Notes under the pieces: model-generated
Seen by the model: only the letters and a program-made list of their open reading frames with translations
Databases searched by the model: none
Told to the model about the DNA's origin: nothing
Source: Lepraria neglecta
Lineage: Eukaryota > Ascomycota > Lecanoromycetes > Lecanorales > Stereocaulaceae
DNA length: 64,000 nucleotides
Assembly (NCBI GenBank): GCA_033220425.1
Contig: CM065651.1
Span: forward strand, 4,340,001 to 4,404,000
Direction: 5' to 3'
Shown here: one piece after another, positions 22,709-36,099 of the stretch
Position numbering within the stretch: the first letter of the stretch is position 1
Layout: each line of letters opens with the position of its first letter
Program-made: the position numbers and the translations under genes

Positions 22709-23191
22709 ATGGCGTCTTCTGGGTCCCCTACTCGGGCTCGTATAATACAAGCCCCCGCCACTTTCGATAGGAGCGGTAAATCTGTCTTTCTAGCGGGCAG
22801 CATCGCCGGCGGGCACGCCTCAAATTGGCAAACCTCCTTGATATCCTCCCTCTCTACTCTCTCCATCACGATTCTCAACCCGCGCCGCGCAGACTGGGAT
22901 TCCAGCTGGGTCGAAGATATCTCCTGTGCGCCGTTCAAAGAGCAAGTAGAATGGGAACTCTACATGCAAGAGGCTGCCGATGTTATTGCTATGTATTTCG
23001 ATCCCAATACGCAGGCACCTATCAGTTTGCTTGAACTAGGGATGTTTGCTCCCTCAGGGAAGATGGTGGTGTGTTGTCCCAAAGGGTTCTGGAAGAGGGG
23101 AAATGTGCAGATTGTTTGTAAGAAGTACGGGATAAATTTGGTGGAGAGTCTCGAGGAACTCGTTGATGAGGTCAAGAAGAAGTTCGAATGA
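22709..23191 (+). CDS. Nucleoside 2-deoxyribosyltransferase-like protein
   Basis: Single-exon gene of 160 residues. The ATG at 22709 (ACAATGGCG) is preferred; the frame is open upstream but has no better start. Conserved blocks match the nucleoside 2-deoxyribosyltransferase-like family: VFLAGSIAGGHASNWQ (near the N-terminus), ILNPRRADWDSSW, FKEQVEWELYMQEAADVIAM, SLLELGMFAPSGKMVVCCP and GFWKRGNVQIVCKKYGI. Family members of known function transfer or cleave the deoxyribosyl group of nucleosides, using a Glu in the active site; the Glu of SLLELG is the likely counterpart. The protein is cytosolic (no signal). It looks complete and undamaged, unlike its downstream neighbour. Confidence 0.85.
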   Translation: MASSGSPTRARIIQAPATFDRSGKSVFLAGSIAGGHASNWQTSLISSLSTLSITILNPRRADWDSSWVEDISCAPFKEQVEWELYMQEAADVIAMYFDPNTQAPISLLELGMFAPSGKMVVCCPKGFWKRGNVQIVCKKYGINLVESLEELVDEVKKKFE

Positions 23192-23387
23192 GGAATTGTT
23201 ACTCTAGGCTACCTGTAGGATGAACCCCGTGTATTACCAAGCCATTCGAGCGATGCCTCAACCCTCGAAAGCCTGGGTACACTCAAATGCAAAAAGAGTT
23301 AACCCCCTTATCAGACATCCCAAATCGAAGACAGTATCGCAAGAAGACCCTTCAAATGTTACGCCAATACCCAGCCCCCATACCAGA

Positions 23388-25191
<1,804 letters not shown>

Positions 25192-25694
25192 TCATGTAGG
25201 GAGGTGGCGTTGTTATCTTGGCCAATCATTGAGATTGCTCTTACAATAGCTCAACCGCCATACATGCAGCTACATGTTCTAAAGTTGTGCGTGACGGAAC
25301 TCTCATCTTGTGGTGGAAAGCTTTATGGTTGGCCCAGGTTTTTCATGATCGGCGACGCAATGTCATATATATAAATGTCTCCTGCAATTAGAAGCGCATG
25401 CAATTTTCTGAATTGTAAAGATTTGATGCTATTTCGGACTGTCTTTTCTCCATGGTAAGTCTACCAATCCACATATGATACTTGATCCCACCCCTTAACT
25501 TCGGCTAGCATCGTCATACTTATAACGAGAGAGATGCTATAAGAAAGAAGACAGTGTCCAATGTGAGAAGCCAGCTGATCTGAAGCATGGAAACACGCCA
25601 TTACACTGAGGAGAAAGCTGGCATGTTGAGAAATAGCCCCCTAGTGGAACAGACGGGCGCGCTCTCTGAATCCCAAGCCTCTGTGCTTGTGGAT

Positions 25695-26753
25695 CTAAGC
25701 CGGCCTATCACTATGACCGTCGTGGTTGTAAGCCGCGATTGCACGTTCAGTGAATGGGTTCTCGCCATCACCAAAGAAGAATTTCTCGACGTGTCCATAG
25801 AAGTTGAAGTAGCGTTGGTCGGCCGGACTCATGTGGTAGGGTAGGGAGCGTTCATCGATGAACTGCCAGCCTCCACTGAGAGAGTTGAGTTCGATGTCCT
25901 TCAGCAGGGGTAAGATGACTTTGATCTCATTCGCTACGAATTCCCAAGTACCTGCCGGTCTCAATTTTTGCGGGTTTAATGTCAACTGTCGAAGCTTGTT
26001 TGAGCTACGGAGGAATCGCGGTAGCTTGTCTTCTGTTGAAACGAATGATGACAGGATGAGAGATTTGAGGTTTGGAAATTAGCATCCACCTATAATCGAT
26101 TGAAATGTTGAATTTGGGCTGAGAGGTGGTATGCTGCTGTTGGTCTGAATCATCAACTCGAGAGAAAGTGATTCGAGATTGGTGATAGTCGACAGAATTG
26201 GAGCAACATTAGCTTTGGCACCAGAGCTTTCTACTGCGTCCATGTTCCAGTATTGGGTTCGTCGCGGCTCCCAGTCTTTACCAAAAGAGTCCGCAGGCTC
26301 AAACCCTGTAACCACAAGTCTTCGAAGGTTGGGGACGGTGTGCAGAGCGAAACAGAGGTGAGCAATACAAGTCCCACTCTCGAGCATTTCCTGCTGTTCT
26401 TCAGGCAGTCTGCAGTAGTCGTCCCACCCAATTGTCAAGTGCTTAGGTAGAAGTTTATCCTTGAGGTCAAACTTCGACTTCGCTTGGTAACTTATTTGTC
26501 GTTTGAACTCGCGCCAGTCCATTTCGTGCCAGTAGAATGATGAGAAGATTATCGCCTTGACATAGGCATTGAAGCGGCTATTGATGAGCTGTGCAAGCTC
26601 TATGTCTACTTCGTTTGTGGAGAAGTAGACTTCGTCAACAAGAAAAGGTACGGCTGCGCGCTCGAAGGCTTTGCTAACTAGTCGGACACTCTTCAGATAA
26701 CTCTTTTCTAGACGACAGAGGGACAAGCTAAGAATCTCTGGGCGCATATCCAT
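25695..26753 (-). pseudogene. F-box protein gene with an internal stop
   Basis: A minus-strand frame from ATG 26753 carries an F-box-like start (MRPEILSLSLCRLEKSYLKS, then VRLVSKAFERAAVPFLVDEV), a middle with LLPKHLTIGWDDYCRLPEEQ, and Leu-rich repeats (LCFALHTVPNLRRLVVTGFE, ITNLESLSLELMIQ). F-box proteins link substrates to SCF ubiquitin ligases. A TAA at 26079-26081 interrupts the frame, but reading continues without any frame change as FPNLKSLILSSFVSTEDKLP and on to a stop at 25695, giving about 352 codons in all. A 57-nt segment around the stop (26089-26033) has GT..AG ends and is a multiple of three, so splicing could skip the stop. A plain nonsense mutation is the simpler view. Confidence 0.6.
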
Positions 26754-26851
26754 CTTGAGCGAGGCCTGGGTGGTTATTAGAATGTATAGATATCGATCGG
26801 ATTCTTAGGAGCAAATATGTCAAGTGAGAACGATTGATGTCCACGAGAGAA

Positions 26852-26921
26852 GTAGGCTGGCTGATCAGGTATCCAAGGATAAGACTGTAGGCTGGCTGAT
26901 CAGGTATCCAAGGATAAGACT
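26852..26921. repeat. 35-bp perfect tandem duplication
   Basis: Two identical 35-bp units lie head to tail (26852-26886 and 26887-26921, each starting GTAGGCTGGCTGATCAGG), followed by the first six bases of a third. It lies upstream of the F-box relic. Perfect identity implies a recent duplication. Confidence 0.85.
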
Positions 26922-27604
26922 GTAGGCCGAAGGGATCTGATATTCGCGAAAATATGAGTGTCAATGGAAGTGTCAAGTGCGTGTAGAAGAGCAAGATGTT
27001 TCGTGCCAGCAGATCTAGAGTATGTATCATCAACGTCATTTTTCGAATAAATAAACCTATCGTGTGCAGTCAAGAGTTTGTCTTGCCCAAATTTGCGCCT
27101 CCTCCAAATGTCGGCGACCCTCTTACACAGTGCTTTGGCTCGTAGGTAACAAGGAAAGTTGTACATGACCATTCAAAAACCTAGACGTGTTCATTAGAAA
27201 CCAGACTGTAAAACAATCTGTTAAGAGCTGACAACAATGAAGACAAGGACGATAGGAAGAAGCGAATGACCTGAATGTGCAGCGCTTAGCAGCAGGCATG
27301 CACCCGGCCATGATCCTATCGGCCCTATGCAATGTCTTCAACATGTCAGACGAGCTATTGTGACAGTGTAAATCTATCTCACCTGTAACACTTACGAAAA
27401 TGAAAAGGCCTTGTCCATATTTATCGACTACAGGAACGAAGTATCGAGCTCGCTTTAAATAACCATCTTAGGTCCGATTTGTAGAGCGTCAATTATGGAT
27501 GAGGAATCATGGCGGCAGAACAACCAATATGTCTCTCGCTATCGTACTCGTTTTGCAGAATAACAAAGGGAAGCCGAGGCACGTTGTATGGATCCATACC
27601 CGAC

Positions 27605-28252
27605 CTACTCCTCCACGCTGAATTCGATCCCATCAATCTGTCCAACCTCCAGCGGAACCTGCTCGGGTGACAGCTCACTAAAATTCCAATGCAAGCTCCC
27701 TGGTTCGACTAACATCTCCTCCTTCGTCCCCCATTTCCACCAAAGCCCCATCAATGCTCCTGGGGCAATATTAACCTTATAACGGTGTCCGCTTTCCAAC
27801 CCATCTACCCCACATGCCTTGGTACTCCGACGTATCTTAAGCTCGTTGCCTTGCTCATCCAGCACCCATCCTCGCTCCACAATGGCTCGGGGCTGAGGCC
27901 GCATGCTGCTCCCTCCATCGAAAGCGGAGGAAACGATAGTAGGAGTGTGAGGGTGGAGTGTTTGGAAGTATTTCTCGTCATGCGATCCTCGAGTACGAGA
28001 TATCGGAGCGCGCTGCATGCGTACTGTTGTTTGAGGGACGTATTCGTTACTGACGAGATCGGTGACTGTGAAGCAGCTTTGTACCATTCCAGAAGGTGGA
28101 TCGAATGGTGTTTTCCAGGTGAAGAGTGTGATGGGTTGGTCGGAGTGGGACTCTATGCTTAATGTAAGGACTGGCGGGGTGGGGTTGGAAAAAGAATAGG
28201 TGGATGAAGAAAGCGAGAGTTTTACTGATAATTCGGGCTCCGTAGCCGTCAT
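27605..28252 (-). CDS. Unknown protein of 215 residues
   Basis: Single-exon gene from ATG 28252 to a stop at 27605. It starts MTATEPELSVKLSLSSSTYS and continues as a beta-rich protein: TPPVLTLSIESHSDQPITLF, SCFTVTDLVSNEYVPQTTVR and ERGWVLDEQGNELKIRRSTK. The pattern of alternating hydrophobic residues suggests an immunoglobulin-like or beta-sandwich fold. There is no signal peptide. Similar short proteins of unknown function are common in filamentous ascomycetes, but I cannot name a family. The frame is intact and codon use is good. Confidence 0.65.
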   Translation of the reverse strand: MTATEPELSVKLSLSSSTYSFSNPTPPVLTLSIESHSDQPITLFTWKTPFDPPSGMVQSCFTVTDLVSNEYVPQTTVRMQRAPISRTRGSHDEKYFQTLHPHTPTIVSSAFDGGSSMRPQPRAIVERGWVLDEQGNELKIRRSTKACGVDGLESGHRYKVNIAPGALMGLWWKWGTKEEMLVEPGSLHWNFSELSPEQVPLEVGQIDGIEFSVEE

Positions 28253-29221
28253 TGTTGGAGATCGCAACTAAGAAGGAGATACAGGGAGCTACAATGGAGA
28301 TTTAAAAGCCTTAGCCAAGCAATTTACTAGGATCGTCCTTAGTGTTGTTGAATATACAAGTGTGGAAGTGCACGTCCTACATCTAAGGTCAATTACGGTG
28401 TGCCTCTGATTCTTAGCCCTCAAAGTGTGGGTTGGCTCAGGATTGACGTATGGAGAAACACTACACTCAAGTTAGTGGGTAGTATTCAGAAGGCGTTTCA
28501 AATGCACAGAAAACGAGTTCTAGAGCCCAGTACTTAGAATTTGAAAGCAGATTTGGCACAATAACATTGCGCGAAGGCACCCTTCAATGTTCAAAGATCT
28601 AACGTGTAGGATCCATGGAAGTGAATAATTCTATAAACCGTCCTCGATTCTGAGTTGACAGATACTGTAAGGCTTCGGTTGCGGAGAAGGGTGAATTAGA
28701 CAGGATTCCAGCCTTTGAAGGTTAATTTAGATTCTCACAGGGGCGAAGGGGGACGATTAGAATATTTCCTGATTTGGTGACCCATCAATCCGAAGGTAAG
28801 ATTGTCACTCGCATGATACACCTCACGATACATTTCACATGGCATCAAACTCTGGGAAACATGTTTGAATTCGTAATTATTTCATCTCAGGACTGCTGAA
28901 ACCAATGGGGATCCCCTGCCTCGCTACGGCGCCCAGACGAACATAAGTCGGCATGCTTTGCAACCATTATTCTTCAGCGCGTAAGGCATCCTTCACTTAC
29001 TTTTAGTATATCTGCTCAGCAAGGATTCTTCGACTGGTCATATTGTGTGCGCATGCCTACACCAACTACCTTGCATTGAGGCGTAGACATGGAGGAAGCT
29101 GGTATAAACAATGATTAACAACCGACTGTTCGATTCTATCAAGCGCACTACTATCTTTGAGAAGTTCAAATACACTCTGAGTCTTAGCGTCCCTCCCTCT
29201 AAGCGTCTTACAGTCATCAAG
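28253..29221. other. Intergenic gap
   Basis: No gene is seen. This is the shared 5' flank of the unknown gene at 27605-28252 (minus) and the metallopeptidase relic (plus), moderately AT-rich. Confidence 0.5.
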
Positions 29222-30303
29222 ATGCCCCATTCGCTCTTTTCGCTGGCTTGTGCCTCTCTACTGTTCTCTACAGCCCTCTCTGCTCCTTCTAACCCCTTCT
29301 GTTCGCCGAATGCATCAGTCATTGCTCGTAACGTTCTTTTGAAGCGGGCCGAACCCACTACAGGTGACGATCTTCCAGATGCACCCAACCATCCAAATCA
29401 ATTAGATTAAATCGAGACTGCGTTCAATGATGCATCCGAGCTAGCATCCTATGTTATCATTAACATCGACATTGAAACCACGATATTCCCTCATTACTTT
29501 GACGAGGGCGACAGAGCAGGCGTGAAGAACATGTTTTGCCGCGATATTGGGCATTACTTCGACGCCCGAAGGTCCAGCCCCCGGTAACGACTTGCTCGGG
29601 AGTATTCGCGTCCAGACGACCGACACCGACAACGTATGTGGTGATGGAACAACTCTTGCATACACGAACGGACAAGACACTGACAACCCTTCCATTGTCC
29701 TAATGTCCGAATGCATTCAAGGAAAAGGCCACTCTTCCTGTGAACGGCGCACCTGATATTGAGGACGGCACATGGTATATTTAATGTGAAACACTCCAGG
29801 CCAATGGCCATGTCAGCTACTTGATGAGCTCCCTTGGGGCGACCTTGCTTCATGAGTATATGTGTGTAGTGGAAACCCCGAGCATATAGGCCCAACAAGC
29901 TGACAACTTTCTAGACATTACGATGGTCTAACAGAATCGATGTAAGCTCTCAAATTCGCATAGTCTCCGTACAGAAATATCACCACTTACACCGCTCCCA
30001 GTTTCAGCTCGCCTATCATTGACCAACCCAACGGCTACGGACCGTTCCACGTATATTTGACAATCTTGATCACGCTTTGTCACCATTCAATGCTGATAGC
30101 TATATTTACTATGCCCTAGTAAGTTTTCCGCCCATCAGCCTCAATTAATTCGCGTTACTAGGCCCCACTTGACTGACTCGATTCGGGTCTTGTAGAACAA
30201 TATGTGGGTAGAGATTTGCCCCGTCGATGGCGGTTATGATGCTCCGAGAGCGGGGATCGATGACGCTGATCCTGACTGCGGTGAACAGACTTGCCAGAAT
30301 TGA
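29222..30303 (+). pseudogene. Broken M35-like secreted metallopeptidase
   Basis: The ATG at 29222 opens a signal peptide (MPHSLFSLACASLLFSTALS) and a short propeptide. After an early stop the coding sequence continues as IETAFNDASELASYV, TTIFPHYFDEGDRAGVKN, TPEGPAPGNDLLGSIRVQTT and VCGDGTTLAYTNGQDTDNPS. A zinc-binding start LLHEYM is followed by an intron and HYDGLTESM, giving HExxH plus a GxxxD-type tail as in the aspzincin (M35) families. Then come YGPFHVY, LDHALSPFNADSYIYYAL, another intron and ICPVDGGYDAPRAGIDDADP to a TGA at 30301. There is at least one in-frame stop and two frame changes, so no active enzyme is expected. Confidence 0.6.
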
Positions 30304-31748
30304 AGATCGACACTGCCGAGCCAATTTCGCTTTATTGCTGTGTTGATTTCGTTTACTGAGAGATGTCGAATTGTTTCCTCTACCTGTACTCAGACATTTA
30401 CGGCCAAGTTCAGTATTTCCCATTGTTGTGTCTTGTGATGACAGGTCGGCGACGCTGCAGTAATTGCCTCCAGCGTCCACAGCGGTAGCTTCTGTATCAA
30501 GTAAACAGATGTAGTCCAATGCCTTCTCCCTTCGAAAACGGGGCACGGGTTGATCATGTTCTTTCATCGGGTTGTACAGGCTTGCCATCGCAGCCTAACC
30601 CCACAGTCCCTATGAGAATTCTCCAACCAGCCAACATCCCTGTGTATTCCACCACTCGGTCCTTGTAGGCCATTTCGTGGCTCTTATCCTGTTCAATGAG
30701 CCGCCAACTCATGAACCTAATCCATTCCCATTCTAAGGCAGACCCTGCTCCCACTATGACCGTAGCTTCCTTTCATCTCTTGTCTAGAGTCATAGGTCGT
30801 TGGACCCGTAGATATGTCCTCGTCCACCTAGGTTCATTTGCCATGCTCTTCCATGCAATGCATCACCAGTATTCTATGGGCATCTGTTCTTCGCAGCGAG
30901 TGTTACGGTGGTGTTTTTCGAGGGCGCAAAGCGTGGAACGGTAGGGGACAGGAATAGCTGTTTGACCAACGCATTCTTTGCAGTAGCGATTACAATACCA
31001 AAGTTCGTCGTAGGTTTATAGTATCGAGGTCTCTGGACGCCAACTGGGTCAAATGGTCGACCGTAGCTTAATCTCGGCCGAGAATGCTTGGCAGACATCA
31101 ACCCTTGGCTCTTCGGACTAGGTATTGAGATTCCCTCTGTTCTAGACATGTATAGTAATCAAAATAAATGCTATAGTCACACCACTTCTGAACCGGCTTG
31201 ATTATATAAGAGAGGCCGTATGATGAGATCCAATATGCTCAAGCTTACCGCCTAACTAGTACCGATGGCTGGAGGTCTGACTTTCCTTGGCGTAAGCCTC
31301 AGCCGCAGGCAGGCATCATCAAAACAACAAGACCAGTCTTATTCCGTAGACATGCTACTCACCGTGGAAGGTCATACTTTATTCAAAACTAAACTAGACT
31401 CAAGCCTTTTGGCAAAAAAATACATCCGCTCAATGGATATGACTAGTACCCGAAAATAAGGGTCCATCCATGGAATAGAGCCGTATCTATTAATCGGCCA
31501 ATTCACAGTTCGGTTGCAACGTGTAGACTTTCCGTGCCACGCGTGCTATCCTCACAGATTCTTGGCAAGAAATGTGTTAAATATACTCACCGCTGCTCAG
31601 TGCTCAGACTGGGTTGAATCGTGCTGCCTGATATTCTAATGTCACAGCGTCTTGGAGTTTGACTACAGTATTTTCTTCCCATCCTCCCGAAGCGCAGCGC
31701 ACCGCATCACGCCTCTTTGAACGTTGGAGAAACTCTCTTCTATAAAAC
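30304..31748. other. Gap with minus-strand coding-like scraps
   Basis: Minus-strand open frames at 31149-30874 and 30754-30145 have mildly coding content (EWEWIRFMSWRLIEQDKSHE, KDRVVEYTGMLAGWRILIG). They share no continuous frame and belong to no family I know. The last few hundred bases are the promoter of the Zn2Cys6 regulator. Confidence 0.4.
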
Positions 31749-34021
31749 ATGTCAACGGATCGCTATGCTTCGGCCGCTTTTCGCCCCGCAAAGCGCAGAG
31801 CTACTAGCCCTAGGAGTGAAGAGGCCAAAATAGCCGTGGGTAGTGGCCGAGCCAAAGCTTGCACTGCTTGTAGGCAAGTCAAGGTAGCTACTCCCGCCTT
31901 GCCTTGATCCAAGTGCAATAACGTGACGTTATTAGCTCAAATGTGACTCCCCCGAGAATTTCCCAGCACCATGTTCTCGATGTGCGAGCAAAGGCCTAGA
32001 TTGTAGAATGGATGCCAATTTCAAACGAGTACCAACCAGACAGTGAGTGAAGTAGAGCTTGACAGTCTCGGAATTTAGTTTGTTGCTGAGTGGTTGCTGC
32101 AGCAAGCTTGAAGAAGTCACCTCTGAATTGAGCACTCTGAAAGAGGCGATGAGATCGCATTCCTCACCTCGAAATCTCCCTGCTACTAGTTCGGACGGAA
32201 ATGCCTCCCAATATTCACTCACCGCCGACTCAAACCACGGTACACGTCCCATGTCATCCGAGAGCACTTTCTTTAGGATCGATAACTACGGTGATGGTTT
32301 TTTCGAGATAGAGCCATGTTTGGGAAATATTCGACTTAGCGGGAATGCTATCGTCGAATTATTTGAGCAGTAACAACCATCCAGTGGACTTGCCAATGCT
32401 TTCTGCTGACTACCCGATAGTTTCCAAGAACACTATTACAGACATGGCCTTGTCTTAGACACCAGGCTGACGTTGCCTAATCTTCTCAAAGCGTCTCCGA
32501 TTCTCTTCTGGACCATCATTATCGTCTCTAGTCGACATCACCCACAGTATCCTACTTTGCTTAGTGAGCTCATGCAACCCTATGAGCAGCTTCTAGCTAC
32601 ACACATCGTCAGAGCCATCTACTCTCTGCACACCATCCATGCAGTCTTGATCCTTCTGGTGTGGCCGCTTCCTGTCAAAGCCCAGCCAGAAGATCCATCC
32701 TGGAATTATTGTGGTTTGGTCACCAACGCTGCTAGGGTGATTGGCATACACCAGCCAGGCAGAGAGAAAGAGTATGGCTTCCCTCGAGCATCAGCGCGAG
32801 ACATAGAACTCCGTTCGAAGACTTGGCTGCACATCTTTCACTGCAACATTATGTGAGTAGAGTACAGTGATAACACGCCTGACCGCGCTGACCTCCTACA
32901 GCCTCAGCTCACGTATCGGAACTCATCCAACGCTGGCCGATGAAGCTTCCTTACGAGGTGTCGTTCAAATAGCTACCGACGTTGGGATAACGGACGACTT
33001 TGCAACCCAGCTTACGATATTACGCAAGCTAACAACCTTGACGCAATATTTACAACTTCAATCTGATATGGGTCTTCGGGACTCGCTTATCCTGATGGCT
33101 GCCGGCGAGATGGAGACTTTCCGGACAACAAGCCGCAGCAAATGGACTCCTGAAACAGAGTTGCACTTCCTCGGCGCGAAATTATTCCTCTACGGCTGGT
33201 CTTTCTCATCGGAATCAACCTCAGAACCCGACATCTTACCTTTTCCAATGCCTTCCGAACCCACTCTCTCCAAGAAACTCATACTCTACGAAGCACTAGC
33301 CACGTCGACCGCCTACATCCACTCCTTCAGTAAATTATCTGACCCTGCTCCCACCAGCAGTAACGTCCACTTCCCACCCAAAACTGCCTCTTCTCACCGA
33401 CCCCAACTTCACTTTCCAAAACACTACTTCTTCACTTTCTACTTCGCCGCCCTAACTCTTTACCACATTCTCTCCACCCTCCCAGACCTAAGCATTTCAG
33501 ACCAAGACCTCGCCCGCAACCACATCCGCCTCACTCACACCCTACTCACATGCTGCGCTCTCGACAACCCTGATTTACAATCGGCGCGCCTGGCGCACAA
33601 TATTGAATTCGTGGGCCAGTTTACGAACTCAGGGAGACGGCTACCACCTGAGGCGCAAATCAAGTCAAGACTTGGCGCGGGGCTTTTCTACGACGCTATG
33701 TTGAAGATTGCGGTAATTAAAGCGGAGAGGGGAGAAAAGAGCCGTGGGAGCGATTTGATGGCCGAACAGCCGCCGCTGCATGATTACTCCCGATTGCAAG
33801 TAGACGAACAAAGTGTTCTCGGAAATGGGCATGAAGGTAGTAGCTATACCACTGGGGCTGAGGGTCTTGCCGTATATGCTAGAGAAAACGGGATTCCTAA
33901 TCAGCAATATATACCACCGCAAGAATGGGATGAGGGCACGTTTTGGGGGTGGGATTTAGCGATGATCGAGTCGGTAGATTTCCAAGTCGATTGGAATGGG
34001 CTTGCTGGATGGCAGCCTTGA
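31749..34021 (+). CDS. Zn2Cys6 fungal transcription factor
   Basis: Five exons (31749-31883, 31936-32042, 32103-32369, 32421-32852, 32902-34021) splice into 686 residues through introns of 49-60 nt. The zinc cluster spans residues 38-68 (C-x2-C-x6-C-x9-C-x2-C-x6-C: CTACRQVK then LKCDSPENFPAPCSRC); the first intron cuts inside it. A short linker (KLEEVTSELSTLKEAM) could form a coiled coil for dimerisation. The middle part (from FQEHYYRHGLVLDTRLTLPN through YCGLVTNAARVIGIHQPGRE) fits the fungal-specific transcription factor domain. The protein probably binds CGG-type sites in promoters. The RTA1-like gene begins 826 bp downstream on the same strand and is a possible target, though nothing in the sequence proves it. 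The gene looks intact. Confidence 0.85.
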
Positions 34022-34847
34022 AGAGTGGGTGAACCGTATAGATCTGGGCTGGCATGCTACTTGCGCGAAGTTCCATTCATTTTGATCCTAGCAGCATGAA
34101 CACATCGCGCAATTCTCGAGCATTAGGAGAGTTGTGCCAAATGCAACATGACTTTGCATCGTCACTTTGCAGGGATCTAGATACTAACTTCAATCGGGCC
34201 CATAGTCTTTGTCAAAAAGACCATCAACTGCATTCAGCGAGCTTCGCAATAGACACAGCCCCCTTCGCATCTGCAATTGGATTACTAAGCATCAGCTCTC
34301 GTCTTTACCGAGACTTCATAGTACGCACCGGCTTGCTAGCGGCTTAGCAGCAACTGCGAAATTCGCTCCCGAGAGCGATTCTCACCCGCACTCGACATCG
34401 GCTTAGAGTGTCAATCTCGATATCATGCTCCTTACTGCTGATGATTGCGTGAGAACAGGCAGCGAAATTCGCGCCTTATTGAACGCGCTGCGCTGTACGC
34501 GCGGCGAAGGTCAGTTCTCTCGGTGTTTTCCCTATCAGTTGCTCCGGCTTTATGGGACTGAGCGGTTCAGGTGGATGTTATAAGGAAGCTTGGTGGCGCT
34601 GTGTTTGTTGTATAGCTAGGCATCTATCTATCTGCTCTGTGCGAATCTTCGTCCCAGCACTCTTACCTTTCTTTGGCTTTTCCTTGGGTGCCTAAGCCTC
34701 CTTTACTCTCGCTACTCTACTCTAGTACATGCTAGCTTCCTCTCCCAGCTCATCCTCCCAATACCTCACAATCACCTCCCCCACGTCTCTATACCCCCAA
34801 ATCCACACCACACCCTCCACCCCGCCAAATAGCACAGAAACTTAACA

Positions 34848-35980
34848 ATGGGTCTCATCGCCAACCCCATCATCCCCGACGCCGACTGCACCCTAACAAC
34901 CTGTTCCCTCCTCCAAGCCCATTTCCAATACATCCCCTCCCTCGCCGGAAACGCCCTCTACCTGGCCATCTTCGCGCTCCTGCTCCCCATCCAAATCTTC
35001 CTCGGCATCCGCTACCGCACATGGGGCTACCTAGCCGGCATGATCGGCGGTCTCATTCTCGAAATCCTAGGCTATGTAGGCCGCGTGCAAATGCACTCGA
35101 ATCCCTTCATTGACAATCCGTTCCTCATGTAAGCCATCCCTCCATCCATCCAATCGTCGTCGTCGTCCTCCCTTACCATTTCCTTATGGCATGGCAAGAG
35201 CAGCAGCTAACAACCGTCGTGAATCCTCAGGTACCTAGTCTGCCTAACAATCGGCCCCGCCTTCCTCTCCGCTAGCATCTATCTCTGTCTCGCCCGCATC
35301 ATCGTCGTCTTCGGCACCTCCATCTCCCACTTCCGCCCCGCCATCTACACCATCACATTCATCTGCTGCGATTTCTTCTCCCTTGTCCTCCAAGCAGCGG
35401 GCGGCGCCATCGCAAGCGGCGCGAATACCCCAAGTAGTGATCAGATGGGTATCAATATTATGATTGCGGGGTTGTCGACGCAGGTGGCCAGTTTGGCGCT
35501 ATTTATGGCGCTTTGTGCGGAGTTTGCTTTTAGGGCGTATAAACGTCCTTATGATTGGGATCCGAAATACAGCGCCCTACGTGGCACGAGGAAGTTTAAG
35601 GGGTTTTTGTTTGGTGAGCATCCTATTCTCTGATCACCCTGGCTAAGATCCCAAAATGATCGAACGATGCTAATTCTTTCCCAGCCTTGACACTAGCAAC
35701 CCTAACAATCTTCACCCGCTCCTGTTTCCGCGTCGCAGAACTCTCCCAAGGTTTCCACGGCAAACTCGCAAATCAGCAAATCAGCTTCATGATCCTGGAA
35801 GGCGCTATGATCGTCATCGCGTGTACATGCTTAACGTTATGTCATCCGGGGATTGCATTCCAGGGGAATTGGAAGGATGCGGATTTTGTTTTGAGGAGGA
35901 GGAAGGGTGGTGTGGTGATGGATTTGGATTCGGTTAGGGAGAAGGAGGTGGAGGGTGTCGAGAGTGGCGGTGAGAGTTGA
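34848..35980 (+). CDS. RTA1-family seven-span membrane protein
   Basis: Three exons (34848-35128, 35231-35613, 35685-35980) give 319 residues. Introns are 102 and 71 nt with canonical ends. Hydrophobic helices follow in sequence: [118 protein letters not shown] and [20 protein letters not shown]. The family hallmarks RxxE (FRVAELSQG) and DxxSxxxQxxG-like ([13 protein letters not shown]) are present. Yeast relatives (Rsb1, Rta1) are tied to sphingoid-base export and lipid or drug resistance at the plasma membrane. The C-terminus is short, charged and cytosolic. The gene looks intact. Confidence 0.88.
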
Positions 35981-36099
35981 GGTGCAGTGTTGTTTATGAT
36001 GTTATTGGGGATGAAGTGGAGTTTGGAGATGTGGTTGGTGGCTAGAAGGGGTGGTGGTGGGGGTGCGGTGGAGATTGAGGATTTTTTGTTGGGGTAGGA

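Noticed and set aside
30145-31149. Possible minus-strand gene
   Set aside because: Coding-like stretches exist, but no continuous spliced frame could be built and no family was recognised.
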